From Ectothiorhodospiraceae bacterium (lineage in GTDB: Bacteria; Pseudomonadota; Gammaproteobacteria; Thiohalomonadales; Thiohalomonadaceae): a stretch of DNA of 9,498 nucleotides. The position numbers were made by a program, and so were the translations under genes. A model generated the notes under the pieces. It had not been told where the DNA came from, did no database searches, and was given only the letters and a program-made list of their open reading frames with translations. Shown here in pieces: positions 1 to 6,086 of the stretch; the first letter of the stretch is position 1; each line of letters starts with the position of its first letter. The stretch covers positions 1 through 9,498 of the forward strand of contig SLDE01000133.1 in the NCBI GenBank assembly GCA_007125455.1, read 5' to 3'.

Positions 1-287
1 CCGGCTTCGGGTGGGTGGGGGCAGAAGGCGATGATATCGATATGCCCGCCCAGCTGGGCCAATTCCCGACGTAGTTTGTCGTGCATGGCGTTAAGGGTGC
101 TAATGTCGAAGTAGCCGCGTCCGATCCCTGACTGATTGGTGGCGACAGCGACTTGATAACCGGCATGATTCAGGCGCGCGATGGCCTCCAGGCTGCCGGG
201 GAGCGGGATGAACTCATCCACACTGCGGATGAAGTTGTCCGAGTCCTGGTTAATCACACCGTCACGGTCGAGGATAATCAGCGGCAT
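1..287 (-). CDS. gmhB: D-glycero-beta-D-manno-heptose-1,7-bisphosphate 7-phosphatase, N-terminal part (cut by window edge)
   Basis: Reading the minus strand from the ATG at 287 gives 95 codons before the window ends. The family is a HAD-type phosphatase that removes the C7 phosphate of heptose bisphosphate in the cytoplasm, on the route to ADP-heptose for lipopolysaccharide core. Visible features are the HAD motif I LDRDGVIN at residues 6-13 (D7 nucleophile, D9 acid/base), motif II region ATNQSGIGRG at 49-58, and the start of the zinc loop, FCPHPP, at 88-93. GmhB proteins are usually about 180-190 residues, so roughly half is present. The start codon overlaps the stop of the upstream MazG-like gene by one base (TGATG, 285-289), which implies translational coupling. 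Placement downstream of glyS is the common gammaproteobacterial order. The call is firm; only the C-terminal half is unseen. Confidence 0.93.
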   Translation of the reverse strand, partial: MPLIILDRDGVINQDSDNFIRSVDEFIPLPGSLEAIARLNHAGYQVAVATNQSGIGRGYFDISTLNAMHDKLRRELAQLGGHIDIIAFCPHPPEA

Positions 288-628
288 CAGTCACGAAACT
301 CCGAGACACGGATACGACCATCGATCATGCGTGCATCCCGCTGCATGATCTTGTCCATTTTAGTCCAAAAGGCCTGGTTTAGATCGAATTCGGCGGAGAT
401 CGCGGTCCCCATTACCAGGATCAATAGATCGGCGACCTCCTCTGCCAGTTGTTCACGGGGCTTGCCCTTGGTTACCGCCGCCGCGATCTCTCCGAGCTCC
501 TCGCTCATCAGCGCGACACGATAGGTAAGATCCTCACCACCCTTGCCCTTAAAATCGTGCTTGTCATGGAAGGCCTGGATGGTGGCCATCATCGACTGCC
601 AGGAGTCAGGACTACGCTCGGACATCAT
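287..628 (-). CDS. MazG-like nucleotide pyrophosphohydrolase
   Basis: This 113-residue protein resembles all-alpha NTP pyrophosphohydrolases of the MazG/dUTPase-like superfamily, which hydrolyse nucleoside triphosphates to monophosphate plus pyrophosphate with Mg2+. The metal-binding pattern EExxE...ExxD is visible as EELGE at residues 43-47 and EEVAD at 63-67. It is a single-domain, short version rather than the two-domain MazG of about 260 residues. The substrate cannot be told from sequence. The gene begins with two adjacent ATG codons (628 and 625). The strong Shine-Dalgarno GGGAGG (plus 633-638) lies 4 bases from the first ATG but 7 from the second, so the second may be the true start. 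Its stop overlaps the gmhB start by one base. It is separated from glyS by about 150 bases holding a possible terminator, so mazG-like and gmhB may form their own unit. A house-cleaning role is inference. Confidence 0.85.
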   Translation of the reverse strand: MMSERSPDSWQSMMATIQAFHDKHDFKGKGGEDLTYRVALMSEELGEIAAAVTKGKPREQLAEEVADLLILVMGTAISAEFDLNQAFWTKMDKIMQRDARMIDGRIRVSEFRD

Positions 629-632
629 TGAT

Positions 633-638
633 CCTCCC
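633..638 (-). promoter_or_regulatory. Shine-Dalgarno of the MazG-like gene
   Basis: On the minus strand the hexamer GGGAGG precedes two consecutive ATG codons. The spacing is 4 bases to the first and 7 to the second, which favours the second ATG (625) as the main start. Confidence 0.6.
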
Positions 639-652
639 TAAAGAACAGATTA

Positions 653-769
653 ACCGCATAGACGCAAAAAGGAGTATTTAGAACCGATCTACTCCAATGG
701 CTGCCAAATTACGACAATATCCGTGTTTTTGGCTGCTTATATACATCGCGCACTGCGCACCTATGCGGT
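653..769. repeat. 9-bp inverted repeat spanning the glyS/mazG-like intergenic region
   Basis: ACCGCATAG at 653-661 is matched exactly by its reverse complement CTATGCGGT at 761-769. The similarity continues imperfectly inward (GACGCA against a copy of TGCGCAC). The right arm lies about 9 bases after the glyS stop. Between the arms are a terminator-like hairpin and a short near-palindrome, GCGCACTGCGC, at 749-759. The arms may be the ends of a small degenerate intergenic element, or simply a long-range mRNA stem. The 629-778 stretch otherwise holds no open reading frame that looks real. Confidence 0.45.
666..695 (-). terminator. Possible rho-independent terminator after glyS
   Basis: Reading the minus strand, GGAGTA (695-690) and TACTCC (676-671) can form a 6-bp stem around a 13-base loop, followed directly by TTTTT (670-666). 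The stem is short and only half GC, so termination would be partial. It lies about 85 bases past the glyS stop and would separate glyQ-glyS transcription from the mazG-like/gmhB pair. Confidence 0.4.
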
Positions 770-778
770 GAGATACTC

Positions 779-2851
779 TTAGCCTTGCAACAACGACAGA
801 TCGGCCACTTCCAGGAACAGGTTGCGTAGCTGGCTGAGCAGGGCCAGACGGTTGCTGCGCAGGGCCTCGTCGTCGGCCATGACCATCACCTGATCGAAGA
901 AACTATCGACCACGTCACGCAGCCCGGCCAGGGCCTTGAGGGCAGCCTGATAGTCTCGCTGGGCAAACAGCGGCTTTACCTGTGCACTGATGGCGCTGAT
1001 CTGCTGTTGTAATTGTTGCTCGGCGGCGTCCTGCAGTAGTTTTTCATCTACCGATGAGGGGATCGCCTGCTCGGTTTTCTTGAGGATATTGGCGATGCGC
1101 TTGTTGGCCGCTGCCAGGGCCTCGGCCTCGGGCAGGGCACGGAAGGCAGTTACCGCGTGCACCCGTGCGTCGAAGTCCAGCGGGCGGACCGGACGCTGCG
1201 CCAGCACGGCCTCGAAGCTGTCGGGGGCGACCCCCTGATCCTGATAATAGGCCTTGAGACGACCCATCATGAAGTCGAACACTTGGGTGATCACATGGTC
1301 GTTGTCGAACAGCCCGGTGTTGGCCTCGGCGGCATGTTCCAGCATCTCCCACAGATCAATATCCAGGCCTTGCTCGATGATGATGCGCAGTGCACCGAGG
1401 GCCGCGCGGCGCAGTGCGAAGGGATCCTTGTCGCCACTGGGCACCTGACCGATGCCGAAGATACCGATCAGGGTATCCAGCTTGTCGGCGATGGCCAGGG
1501 CTTGGCCGGTCTTGCTGGCGGGTAGTTGATCGCCAGCGAAGCGCGGCATGTATTGTTCGTCCAGCGCGACGGCGACTTCAGCAGGCTCGCCGTCGTGCTG
1601 GGCGTAATAGCGACCCATGATCCCCTGTAGTTCAGGGAATTCCCCCACCATCTCGGTCATCAGGTCACATTTGGCCAGTAGTGCGGCACGCATCGCATAT
1701 TCGGGGTTGCCGGCGATCGCCTTGGCGATGGCCTCTGCTACGGCGGCGACCCGCTCAGACTTGTCCTTGATGGAGCCCAGGCGCTGTTGAAAGACCACGG
1801 TGGTGAGGCTTTCCAGGCGTTGCTCCAGGGACTGTTTACGATCCTGTTGCCAGAAGAAGTCGGCGTCGGTGAGACGTGGGCGGATCACCCGCTCGTTGCC
1901 GGTGCGCACTGCCTCGGGATTGTGGGAGGCGATGTTGCTCAGGGTGATGAAGTTGGGCATCAAGCTGCCCTCCCCGTCCACCATGTGGAAGTATTTTTGG
2001 TGGCCCTTCATTGCCGAGATCAGACACTCGGGCGGCACCTCCAGGAAGCTGGCATCGAAGCTGCCTACCACTGCCTGGGGCCATTCCACCAGGCCTGTGA
2101 CCTCATCAAGCAGATCCTCATCGATCACCGCGCTGCCACCATGCTGTGCCGCTGCCTCGTTCACCTGCTCACGGATTAGCGTGCGACGGCTGGCAAAGTC
2201 GGCGATGACATGGGCCTGCTCCATTTGCGCGGTATAGCCGGTCGGGGTCTGGATGGTGAGCGGGTCCGGGTGGTGGAAGCGGTGGCCACGGCTCTGGCGT
2301 CCGGCGCGGGCGGCGAGGATCTCGCAGTCGATGACCTCATCGCCAAATAGCATCACCAGCCAGTGTACCGGGCGCACAAACTCCGCCTCCAGTGCACCCC
2401 AGCGCATCCGTTTGGGGATGGGCAGGCGATCCAGTGATTGCTGGACGATACCCGGCAACAGGCTATTGGTGGACTGGCCGCTTTGGGTGGAGCGGTAGAT
2501 CAACCAGGCACCTTTCGGGGTCTCCATGGTATCCAGTTGGCTTGGTTCCACCCCGCAGGAGCGGGCAAAGCCCTGGGTGGCCTTGGTGGGGTTGCCGTCG
2601 TCGTCGAAGGCAGCAGATACTGCCGGACCACGACGCTCAACTGCCTTATCGGCCTGGGCGCTGTCGAGTTCGCGTACCACGACCGCCAGACGTCGCGGGC
2701 TGGCATAGGAACTCACCTCGCCAAAAGCCAGATTAGCGTCACTCAGCCCGTCGCGAATACCTTGGGTAAAGGCATTGGAAAGCTTGAGTAGTGCCTTGGG
2801 TGGCAGCTCTTCGGTGCCGATCTCAACCAGAAAGTCGTGTTTTGCAGTCAT
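779..2851 (-). CDS. glyS: Glycine--tRNA ligase beta subunit
   Basis: The protein is 690 residues from the ATG at 2851, against about 689 in Escherichia coli. It is the beta subunit of the bacterial alpha2beta2 glycyl-tRNA synthetase. The alpha subunit (GlyQ) carries the aminoacylation site, while beta contributes tRNA recognition. Recognisable family segments are the N-terminal FLVEIGTEELPP, ASPRRLAVVV near residues 50-60, FVRPVHWLVMLFGDEVI near 160, MKGHQKYFHM near 285, and the central helical/HD-like region with EMVGEFPELQGIMGRYYA near 405. The C-terminal 110 residues are the DALR-type anticodon-binding domain. The frame stays open to a GTG at 2881, but those codons lie inside the repeat bounding the upstream gene, and the family starts at the ATG. 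That ATG overlaps the stop of the GxxExxY gene (TAATG, 2849-2853). Only a weak AAAGGG lies ahead of it, so translation may depend on coupling. Confidence 0.97.
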   Translation of the reverse strand: MTAKHDFLVEIGTEELPPKALLKLSNAFTQGIRDGLSDANLAFGEVSSYASPRRLAVVVRELDSAQADKAVERRGPAVSAAFDDDGNPTKATQGFARSCGVEPSQLDTMETPKGAWLIYRSTQSGQSTNSLLPGIVQQSLDRLPIPKRMRWGALEAEFVRPVHWLVMLFGDEVIDCEILAARAGRQSRGHRFHHPDPLTIQTPTGYTAQMEQAHVIADFASRRTLIREQVNEAAAQHGGSAVIDEDLLDEVTGLVEWPQAVVGSFDASFLEVPPECLISAMKGHQKYFHMVDGEGSLMPNFITLSNIASHNPEAVRTGNERVIRPRLTDADFFWQQDRKQSLEQRLESLTTVVFQQRLGSIKDKSERVAAVAEAIAKAIAGNPEYAMRAALLAKCDLMTEMVGEFPELQGIMGRYYAQHDGEPAEVAVALDEQYMPRFAGDQLPASKTGQALAIADKLDTLIGIFGIGQVPSGDKDPFALRRAALGALRIIIEQGLDIDLWEMLEHAAEANTGLFDNDHVITQVFDFMMGRLKAYYQDQGVAPDSFEAVLAQRPVRPLDFDARVHAVTAFRALPEAEALAAANKRIANILKKTEQAIPSSVDEKLLQDAAEQQLQQQISAISAQVKPLFAQRDYQAALKALAGLRDVVDSFFDQVMVMADDEALRSNRLALLSQLRNLFLEVADLSLLQG

Positions 2852-3243
2852 TATAAAAAACCCTTTTGCCACAGAGGGCACAGAGAAAGACGCTTAACCC
2901 CGTTTATCAGGCGTCTCTCACCAAAGTTGATCAATAACGCGCGATGAAGTCCTGTTGCCTTCAAATAGGAGAGCGTCTGAGCTATTGCGGTCTCGGGTAG
3001 TTTTGAGACGGCCTTTAGCTCGACAATGACTTCATCGGCGACAAGTAAATCCAGGCGCTGCCCGGAGATGCGTACCCCTTTGTAAACCACATCAACGGGC
3101 GCCTGCCTGATGAAGTGGACTTCCCGCAAAGCGAACTCATGGCACAAGGCCTCTTCGTACACAGACTCCAGCAAGCCTGGGCCAAGATGGCGGTGTACCT
3201 CAATGGCAGCGGAAATGATCTTGCCTGTAAGTCGATCGTCCAT
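2851..3243 (-). CDS. GxxExxY protein (PD-(D/E)XK nuclease-like)
   Basis: This 130-residue protein belongs to the GxxExxY family, which is related to PD-(D/E)XK nucleases; its biological role is not established. The signature is GLLESVY at residues 23-29, inside GPGLLESVYEEAL. The nuclease-like core is D65 in GQRLDLLVADEVIVELKAV, followed by E75-L-K77 (the D...ExK pattern), so the catalytic residues appear present. A good Shine-Dalgarno AAGGG (plus 3250-3254) sits 6 bases before the ATG. The gene is wedged between glyQ (65 bases upstream) and glyS (stop overlapping its start), where most relatives have no gene. Inverted repeats built of CACAGAG-containing 9-mers bound it. Its last residues, LCPLWQKGFL, are read through the right-hand repeat. 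Its composition looks somewhat more AT-rich than its neighbours. I infer a horizontally spreading cassette; DNA cleavage activity is untested. Confidence 0.9.
   Translation of the reverse strand: MDDRLTGKIISAAIEVHRHLGPGLLESVYEEALCHEFALREVHFIRQAPVDVVYKGVRISGQRLDLLVADEVIVELKAVSKLPETAIAQTLSYLKATGLHRALLINFGERRLINGVKRLSLCPLWQKGFL
2868..2885. repeat. Inverted terminal-type repeat, glyS-proximal copy (two 9-mers)
   Basis: On the plus strand this reads as two consecutive 9-mers, GCCACAGAG then GGCACAGAG. It is the inverted counterpart of the copy at 3283-3309. It encodes part of the C-terminus of the GxxExxY protein on the minus strand and ends about 16 bases upstream of the glyS ATG. CACAGAG-type repeats of this general look occur around GxxExxY genes in other bacteria, as far as I recall; that point needs a search. 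Confidence 0.7.
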
Positions 3244-3249
3244 GATGCA

Positions 3250-3254
3250 CCCTT
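3250..3254 (-). promoter_or_regulatory. Shine-Dalgarno of the GxxExxY gene
   Basis: The minus strand reads AAGGG six bases before the ATG at 3243. This supports that start, and it suggests the small gene is translated independently of glyQ and then hands ribosomes on to glyS. Confidence 0.55.
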
Positions 3255-3282
3255 AAAATAAATAGAAGGCAGGGGTTTACTA

Positions 3283-3309
3283 CCCTGTGCCCTCAGTGCT
3301 CTCTGTGGC
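3283..3309. repeat. Inverted terminal-type repeat, glyQ-proximal copy (three 9-mers)
   Basis: On the minus strand this is three consecutive related 9-mers: GCCACAGAG, then AGCACTGAG, then GGCACAGGG. The first base of the first 9-mer is the G of the glyQ TAG stop codon, so the repeat begins precisely where glyQ ends. Together with 2868-2885 in the opposite orientation it brackets the GxxExxY gene. Confidence 0.7.
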
Positions 3310-4229
3310 TAATCGCCTTTTGTTTGTAACATCGGGAAGCCGAGGCCTTCGCGGGTGTCGTAGTAGGCCTGGGCCACGGCACGGGCCAGGGCGCGCACAC
3401 GTAGAATGTAGCGCTGGCGTTCGGTGACCGAGATCGCGTGGCGTGCATCGAGCAGGTTGAAGGTGTGCGAGGCCTTGAGCACCATCTCGTAGGCCGGCAG
3501 CGGCAGGCCTGCCTCGATCAGCTTCTGGCTCTGCTGTTCACAGTGGTCGAACTGGCTGAACAGGAAGGGCACGTCGGCGTGTTCGAAGTTGTAGGTGCTC
3601 TGCTCCACCTCGTTCTGATGGTAGACATCACCATAAGTCACGGTGCCGTGGGGGCCGCGGGTCCACACCAGGTCGTAGACGCTCTCCACCCCCTGCAGGT
3701 ACATGGCGATGCGCTCCAGGCCGTAGGTGATCTCGCCGGTGACCGGGCGGCAGTCGAGGCCGCCCACCTGCTGGAAGTAGGTGAACTGGGTCACCTCCAT
3801 GCCGTTGAGCCATACCTCCCAGCCCAGCCCCCAGGCACCCAGGGTGGGCGATTCCCAGTTGTCCTCGACGAAGCGGATATCGTGCTCCAGTGGGTCGAGG
3901 CCCAGGTGGCGCAGCGAACCCAGGTAGAGTTCCTGGATATCCAGTGGCGAGGGTTTGATGATCACCTGGAACTGATAGTAGTGCTGCAGGCGATTGGGGT
4001 TCTCACCATAGCGACCATCGGTGGGGCGGCGTGAAGGCTGCACATAGGCGGTGGCCCAGGGTTCCGGGCCGATGGCACGCAGGAAGGTGGCGGGGTGAAA
4101 GGTGCCCGCCCCCACCTCCATGTCCAGAGGTTGCAGGAGTACGCAGCCCTGGTTGGCCCAGTATTGTTGCAGCGCGAGGATCAGCCCCTGAAAGGTGCTG
4201 ACGTCGGGTGTGTCGAGTTGTCCGCTCAA
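3309..4229 (-). CDS. glyQ: Glycine--tRNA ligase alpha subunit
   Basis: The 306-residue protein (about 303 in E. coli) is the catalytic alpha subunit of alpha2beta2 glycyl-tRNA synthetase, a class II enzyme charging tRNA-Gly in the cytoplasm. Conserved segments are FQGLILALQQYWANQGC from residue 13, PLDMEVGAGTFHP at 34-46, YVQPSRRPTDGRYGENPNR at 62-80, VEDNWESPTLGAWGLGWEVW at 121-140, and the class II motif 3 GEITYGLERIAM at 165-176. The start is TTG at 4229: the frame is closed by TAA at 4259-4257, and no ATG or GTG lies between that stop and the conserved FQGL segment. A weak AGG-type ribosome site lies about 10 bases upstream. A sigma70-like promoter sits just ahead. The stop codon TAG abuts the repeat that borders the GxxExxY gene. 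Function is certain; the TTG start is very likely. Confidence 0.97.
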   Translation of the reverse strand: MSGQLDTPDVSTFQGLILALQQYWANQGCVLLQPLDMEVGAGTFHPATFLRAIGPEPWATAYVQPSRRPTDGRYGENPNRLQHYYQFQVIIKPSPLDIQELYLGSLRHLGLDPLEHDIRFVEDNWESPTLGAWGLGWEVWLNGMEVTQFTYFQQVGGLDCRPVTGEITYGLERIAMYLQGVESVYDLVWTRGPHGTVTYGDVYHQNEVEQSTYNFEHADVPFLFSQFDHCEQQSQKLIEAGLPLPAYEMVLKASHTFNLLDARHAISVTERQRYILRVRALARAVAQAYYDTREGLGFPMLQTKGD

Positions 4230-4267
4230 GGTCTGACCTGTCTTGGGTTGTTCAGATTAGGTCGGCC

Positions 4268-4295
4268 ATTATAGCTTGGCAGGCGGTATGGTTAA
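4268..4295 (-). promoter_or_regulatory. Predicted sigma70-type promoter for glyQ
   Basis: On the minus strand a perfect TATAAT (4273-4268) is preceded, 16 bases upstream, by TTAACC (4295-4290), a four-of-six match to TTGACA. Transcription would begin near 4261, giving a leader of about 32 bases before the TTG start. It lies entirely between the siaD stop and glyQ, so the synthetase genes need not depend on the signalling operon. No terminator is evident after siaD, so readthrough is possible. Confidence 0.55.
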
Positions 4296-4310
4296 TAGGG
4301 GTCGGGGCGC

Positions 4311-5114
4311 TTAGCCGACTTCGACACGGTTTCTGCCCAGCTCCTTGGCACGGTAGAGGGCATCGTCGGCACGTTTGATGGTCTCTGAGTAGCCTTCGCC
4401 ATGATGGTATTCGGTAAGCCCAAAGCTGGCGGAGATGGGGTGGGCCTCTACGATGCTGGGGAGCGTGACTTGATGGATGGTAGATCGGATCCGCTCTGAG
4501 ACCTCTCGGGAATCGTCTATAGAGGTGTGGGGAAAGATGATCAGAAATTCTTCCCCACCCCAGCGGCCACAGATATCGTACTCGCGCAGTGTGGCGGGGA
4601 TGACGTGGGCCAGTTCGCATAGTAGCTGATCGCCGGTTTCGTGGCCGAATGTGTCGTTGACCTGTTTAAAGTGGTCGATATCGAGGATTGCCAGGGAGAA
4701 ACTGTGGTTGTTGCGCAGCACCCGCTCTACCTCCTCACGCAGGCGATCCATCAGGTAGCGGCGGTTGCCCATGCCCGTGAGGGGGTCGTGCAGGGCGGCT
4801 TCGCGGAGGGAGATGTTGAGCTGGCGCATACTCTCCTGATAGCGATCAGAGATGCGTGAAAGCTTTTCTATGCGGCGCAGCTGCCGATCGTAGCGCTGAC
4901 TGAGGGTGCCAACTTCGTTGCGCGAGAGGCTGTGGTAGCCATCGGAGATGCGCACTAAGCGTTCCATGCGCTCTTGCTGGTTACGGTTTTGTTCCAGCAA
5001 GGCGGCCAGTGGCCCGCGTAGCGGGTTGTCCTGGTGGCTGGGATCGGCGAGCAGGTCTTCGATCTGTTGGATGAATCGAGGATCGTCAGTGAGCAGGGTG
5101 TCGCCCGTTTTCAT
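4311..5114 (-). CDS. siaD: SiaD-type diguanylate cyclase (GGDEF)
   Basis: The 267-residue cytoplasmic protein has a C-terminal GGDEF domain (from about residue 105) with the active-site motif GGEEF at 186-190, so it should make c-di-GMP from two GTP. An inhibitory I-site RxxD (R177-E-Y-D180) lies five residues before GGEEF, predicting product feedback. The N-terminal 100 residues are charged and helical, with no membrane segment or sensor domain. Within them two similar segments, ERLVRISDGY (51-60) and EKLSRISDRY (83-92), repeat 32 residues apart. In P. aeruginosa SiaD is activated by binding unphosphorylated SiaC, probably through this stalk region. The ATG overlaps the siaC stop by one base (TGATG, 5112-5116), so the two partners are translationally coupled. 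Identity as SiaD rests mainly on the siaABC context; the cyclase call itself is firm. Confidence 0.93.
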   Translation of the reverse strand: MKTGDTLLTDDPRFIQQIEDLLADPSHQDNPLRGPLAALLEQNRNQQERMERLVRISDGYHSLSRNEVGTLSQRYDRQLRRIEKLSRISDRYQESMRQLNISLREAALHDPLTGMGNRRYLMDRLREEVERVLRNNHSFSLAILDIDHFKQVNDTFGHETGDQLLCELAHVIPATLREYDICGRWGGEEFLIIFPHTSIDDSREVSERIRSTIHQVTLPSIVEAHPISASFGLTEYHHGEGYSETIKRADDALYRAKELGRNRVEVG

Positions 5115-5500
5115 CAGGCCGCCTTTTCCGGGGCGATGTTGAAGGTGAAGCTGCAGTCTTCCTTGAATTCATCGGCCAGTGAGACCACTCGCTCGTTGCG
5201 CGGGTCATAATACCAGTTGACGGTGACGTCACGTCCCTGCTGGTGGGCCTCTTCCAGCAGGTCGAAGATATCCAGCATGGCGCGTACCGAGCTGGTATTC
5301 ATATAGACGATACGCAGATCGACCCGCAGCGGGTGATCGCTGTCTGCGAGGTAGCCCTCCACCCAGGCGATGATATCGCCGAACATCTCGAAGGAGTTTT
5401 CCGGGTAGGAGTCGCCGCTGATACTGAGCAGGCCAGCATCCCAGTTACCGGTCACCGTGGGGGTGGATTGTGTTCCGGGGAGGTTGAGTTCTTTCATCAT
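5114..5500 (-). CDS. siaC: SiaC-family regulatory phosphoprotein (DUF1987)
   Basis: This 128-residue protein belongs to the DUF1987/SiaC family, which has a fold like anti-sigma-factor antagonists. In P. aeruginosa SiaC is phosphorylated on Thr68 by SiaB and dephosphorylated by SiaA, and the unphosphorylated form binds and activates the cyclase SiaD. Here the segment VYMNTSSVRAMLDIFDLLEEA carries the matching threonine. It is residue 69 from the first ATG and exactly 68 from the second ATG (5497), which hints that the second of the two adjacent ATG codons is the family start. Other family-like segments are PGTQSTP near the N-terminus, GDSYPENSFEMFG at 29-41 and WYYDPRNERV near 96-105. There is no strong Shine-Dalgarno; the gene follows siaB by 23 bases and overlaps siaD by one. 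No truncation is seen. Confidence 0.93.
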   Translation of the reverse strand: MMKELNLPGTQSTPTVTGNWDAGLLSISGDSYPENSFEMFGDIIAWVEGYLADSDHPLRVDLRIVYMNTSSVRAMLDIFDLLEEAHQQGRDVTVNWYYDPRNERVVSLADEFKEDCSFTFNIAPEKAA

Positions 5501-5523
5501 TTGGCCAGTATATCAAATATGGG

Positions 5524-6075
5524 TCAGATGACAGCACGAAGGCTAAAGAATTGCCTTCCGTTTACCGCCGGGGAGAGATCGGCCTGTAATGGGGCAGCCG
5601 ACTTGCGCGCGATGTCGATTAGCCCAAGCCCGGCACCGGTGACCGCATCATCATCCCGTGGCTTGCGCATCTGTTCTTTGTACCGCGCCTTGAGTGCTAC
5701 CTTGTCGAGTACTGCCAATTCGTCGACCATGCCCTGCAGTGTGTCGCCATCGCTGGCCTCGATCATGTTGCCAGCCTGTACCAGGTAGTGGCCATCCTCA
5801 TCCCTGGCGACCACCACCGTGGCCGAACCCTCTTGATCGTTATAGCCACGCTTAGCGGCGTAGTGGCGGATGTTTTGCGTCATCTCGATATAGGTGGCAA
5901 AGACGTCCATGGCCGCCGAGGGATGGGCGTTATCGGCCTGTAGGTAGTTCTTCAGGGCGTTACCAATCTCCTCGATCAGGCTGCGCGAGATGGGGCCATT
6001 GAAGCACAACAGGATGCGATTGCGGTTGAAGTGTTCACGGAGGGTGAACAGGTCGATGGTGTCCATGTTTTCCAT
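5524..6075 (-). CDS. siaB: SiaB-family protein kinase
   Basis: The 183-residue protein matches the SiaB family (DUF6272), a GHKL-related kinase that phosphorylates SiaC in P. aeruginosa. An N-box-like stretch TYIEMTQNIRHYA lies at residues 61-73 (E64, N68), and a glycine-rich ATP-lid/G-box-like segment TGAGLGLIDIARKS at 146-159. There is no membrane segment or signal peptide, so it should be cytoplasmic. The ATG at 6075 is preceded by GGAG (plus 6081-6084) with a 5-base spacer, which supports this start over the in-frame ATG three codons later. It begins 11 bases after the siaA stop, so the two opposing enzymes, kinase and phosphatase, are co-transcribed. The family call is based on motif layout and on its place between siaA and siaC. 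ATPase or kinase activity of this homolog is inferred. Confidence 0.88.
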   Translation of the reverse strand: MENMDTIDLFTLREHFNRNRILLCFNGPISRSLIEEIGNALKNYLQADNAHPSAAMDVFATYIEMTQNIRHYAAKRGYNDQEGSATVVVARDEDGHYLVQAGNMIEASDGDTLQGMVDELAVLDKVALKARYKEQMRKPRDDDAVTGAGLGLIDIARKSAAPLQADLSPAVNGRQFFSLRAVI

Positions 6076-6080
6076 GTGTA

Positions 6081-6084
6081 CTCC
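6081..6084 (-). promoter_or_regulatory. Shine-Dalgarno of siaB
   Basis: GGAG on the minus strand, spaced 5 bases from the siaB ATG at 6075, within the 11-base gap after the siaA stop. It is the clearest ribosome site in the operon and fixes the siaB start. Confidence 0.6.
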
Positions 6085-6086
6085 GG

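Noticed and set aside
1044..1352. Open frames in other frames within glyS (for example 1044-1352 minus, 1787-2179 plus, 2438-2791 plus)
   Set aside because: All overlap the conserved glyS coding sequence and show no family features.
2852..2881. Extension of glyS to a GTG at 2881
   Set aside because: The added codons fall in the repeat bordering the GxxExxY gene. Family members start at the MTAKHDFLVEIGTEELP position.
3438..4034. 198-codon plus-strand open frame inside glyQ
   Set aside because: It is antisense to highly conserved glyQ codons, with no recognisable motif and no ribosome site.
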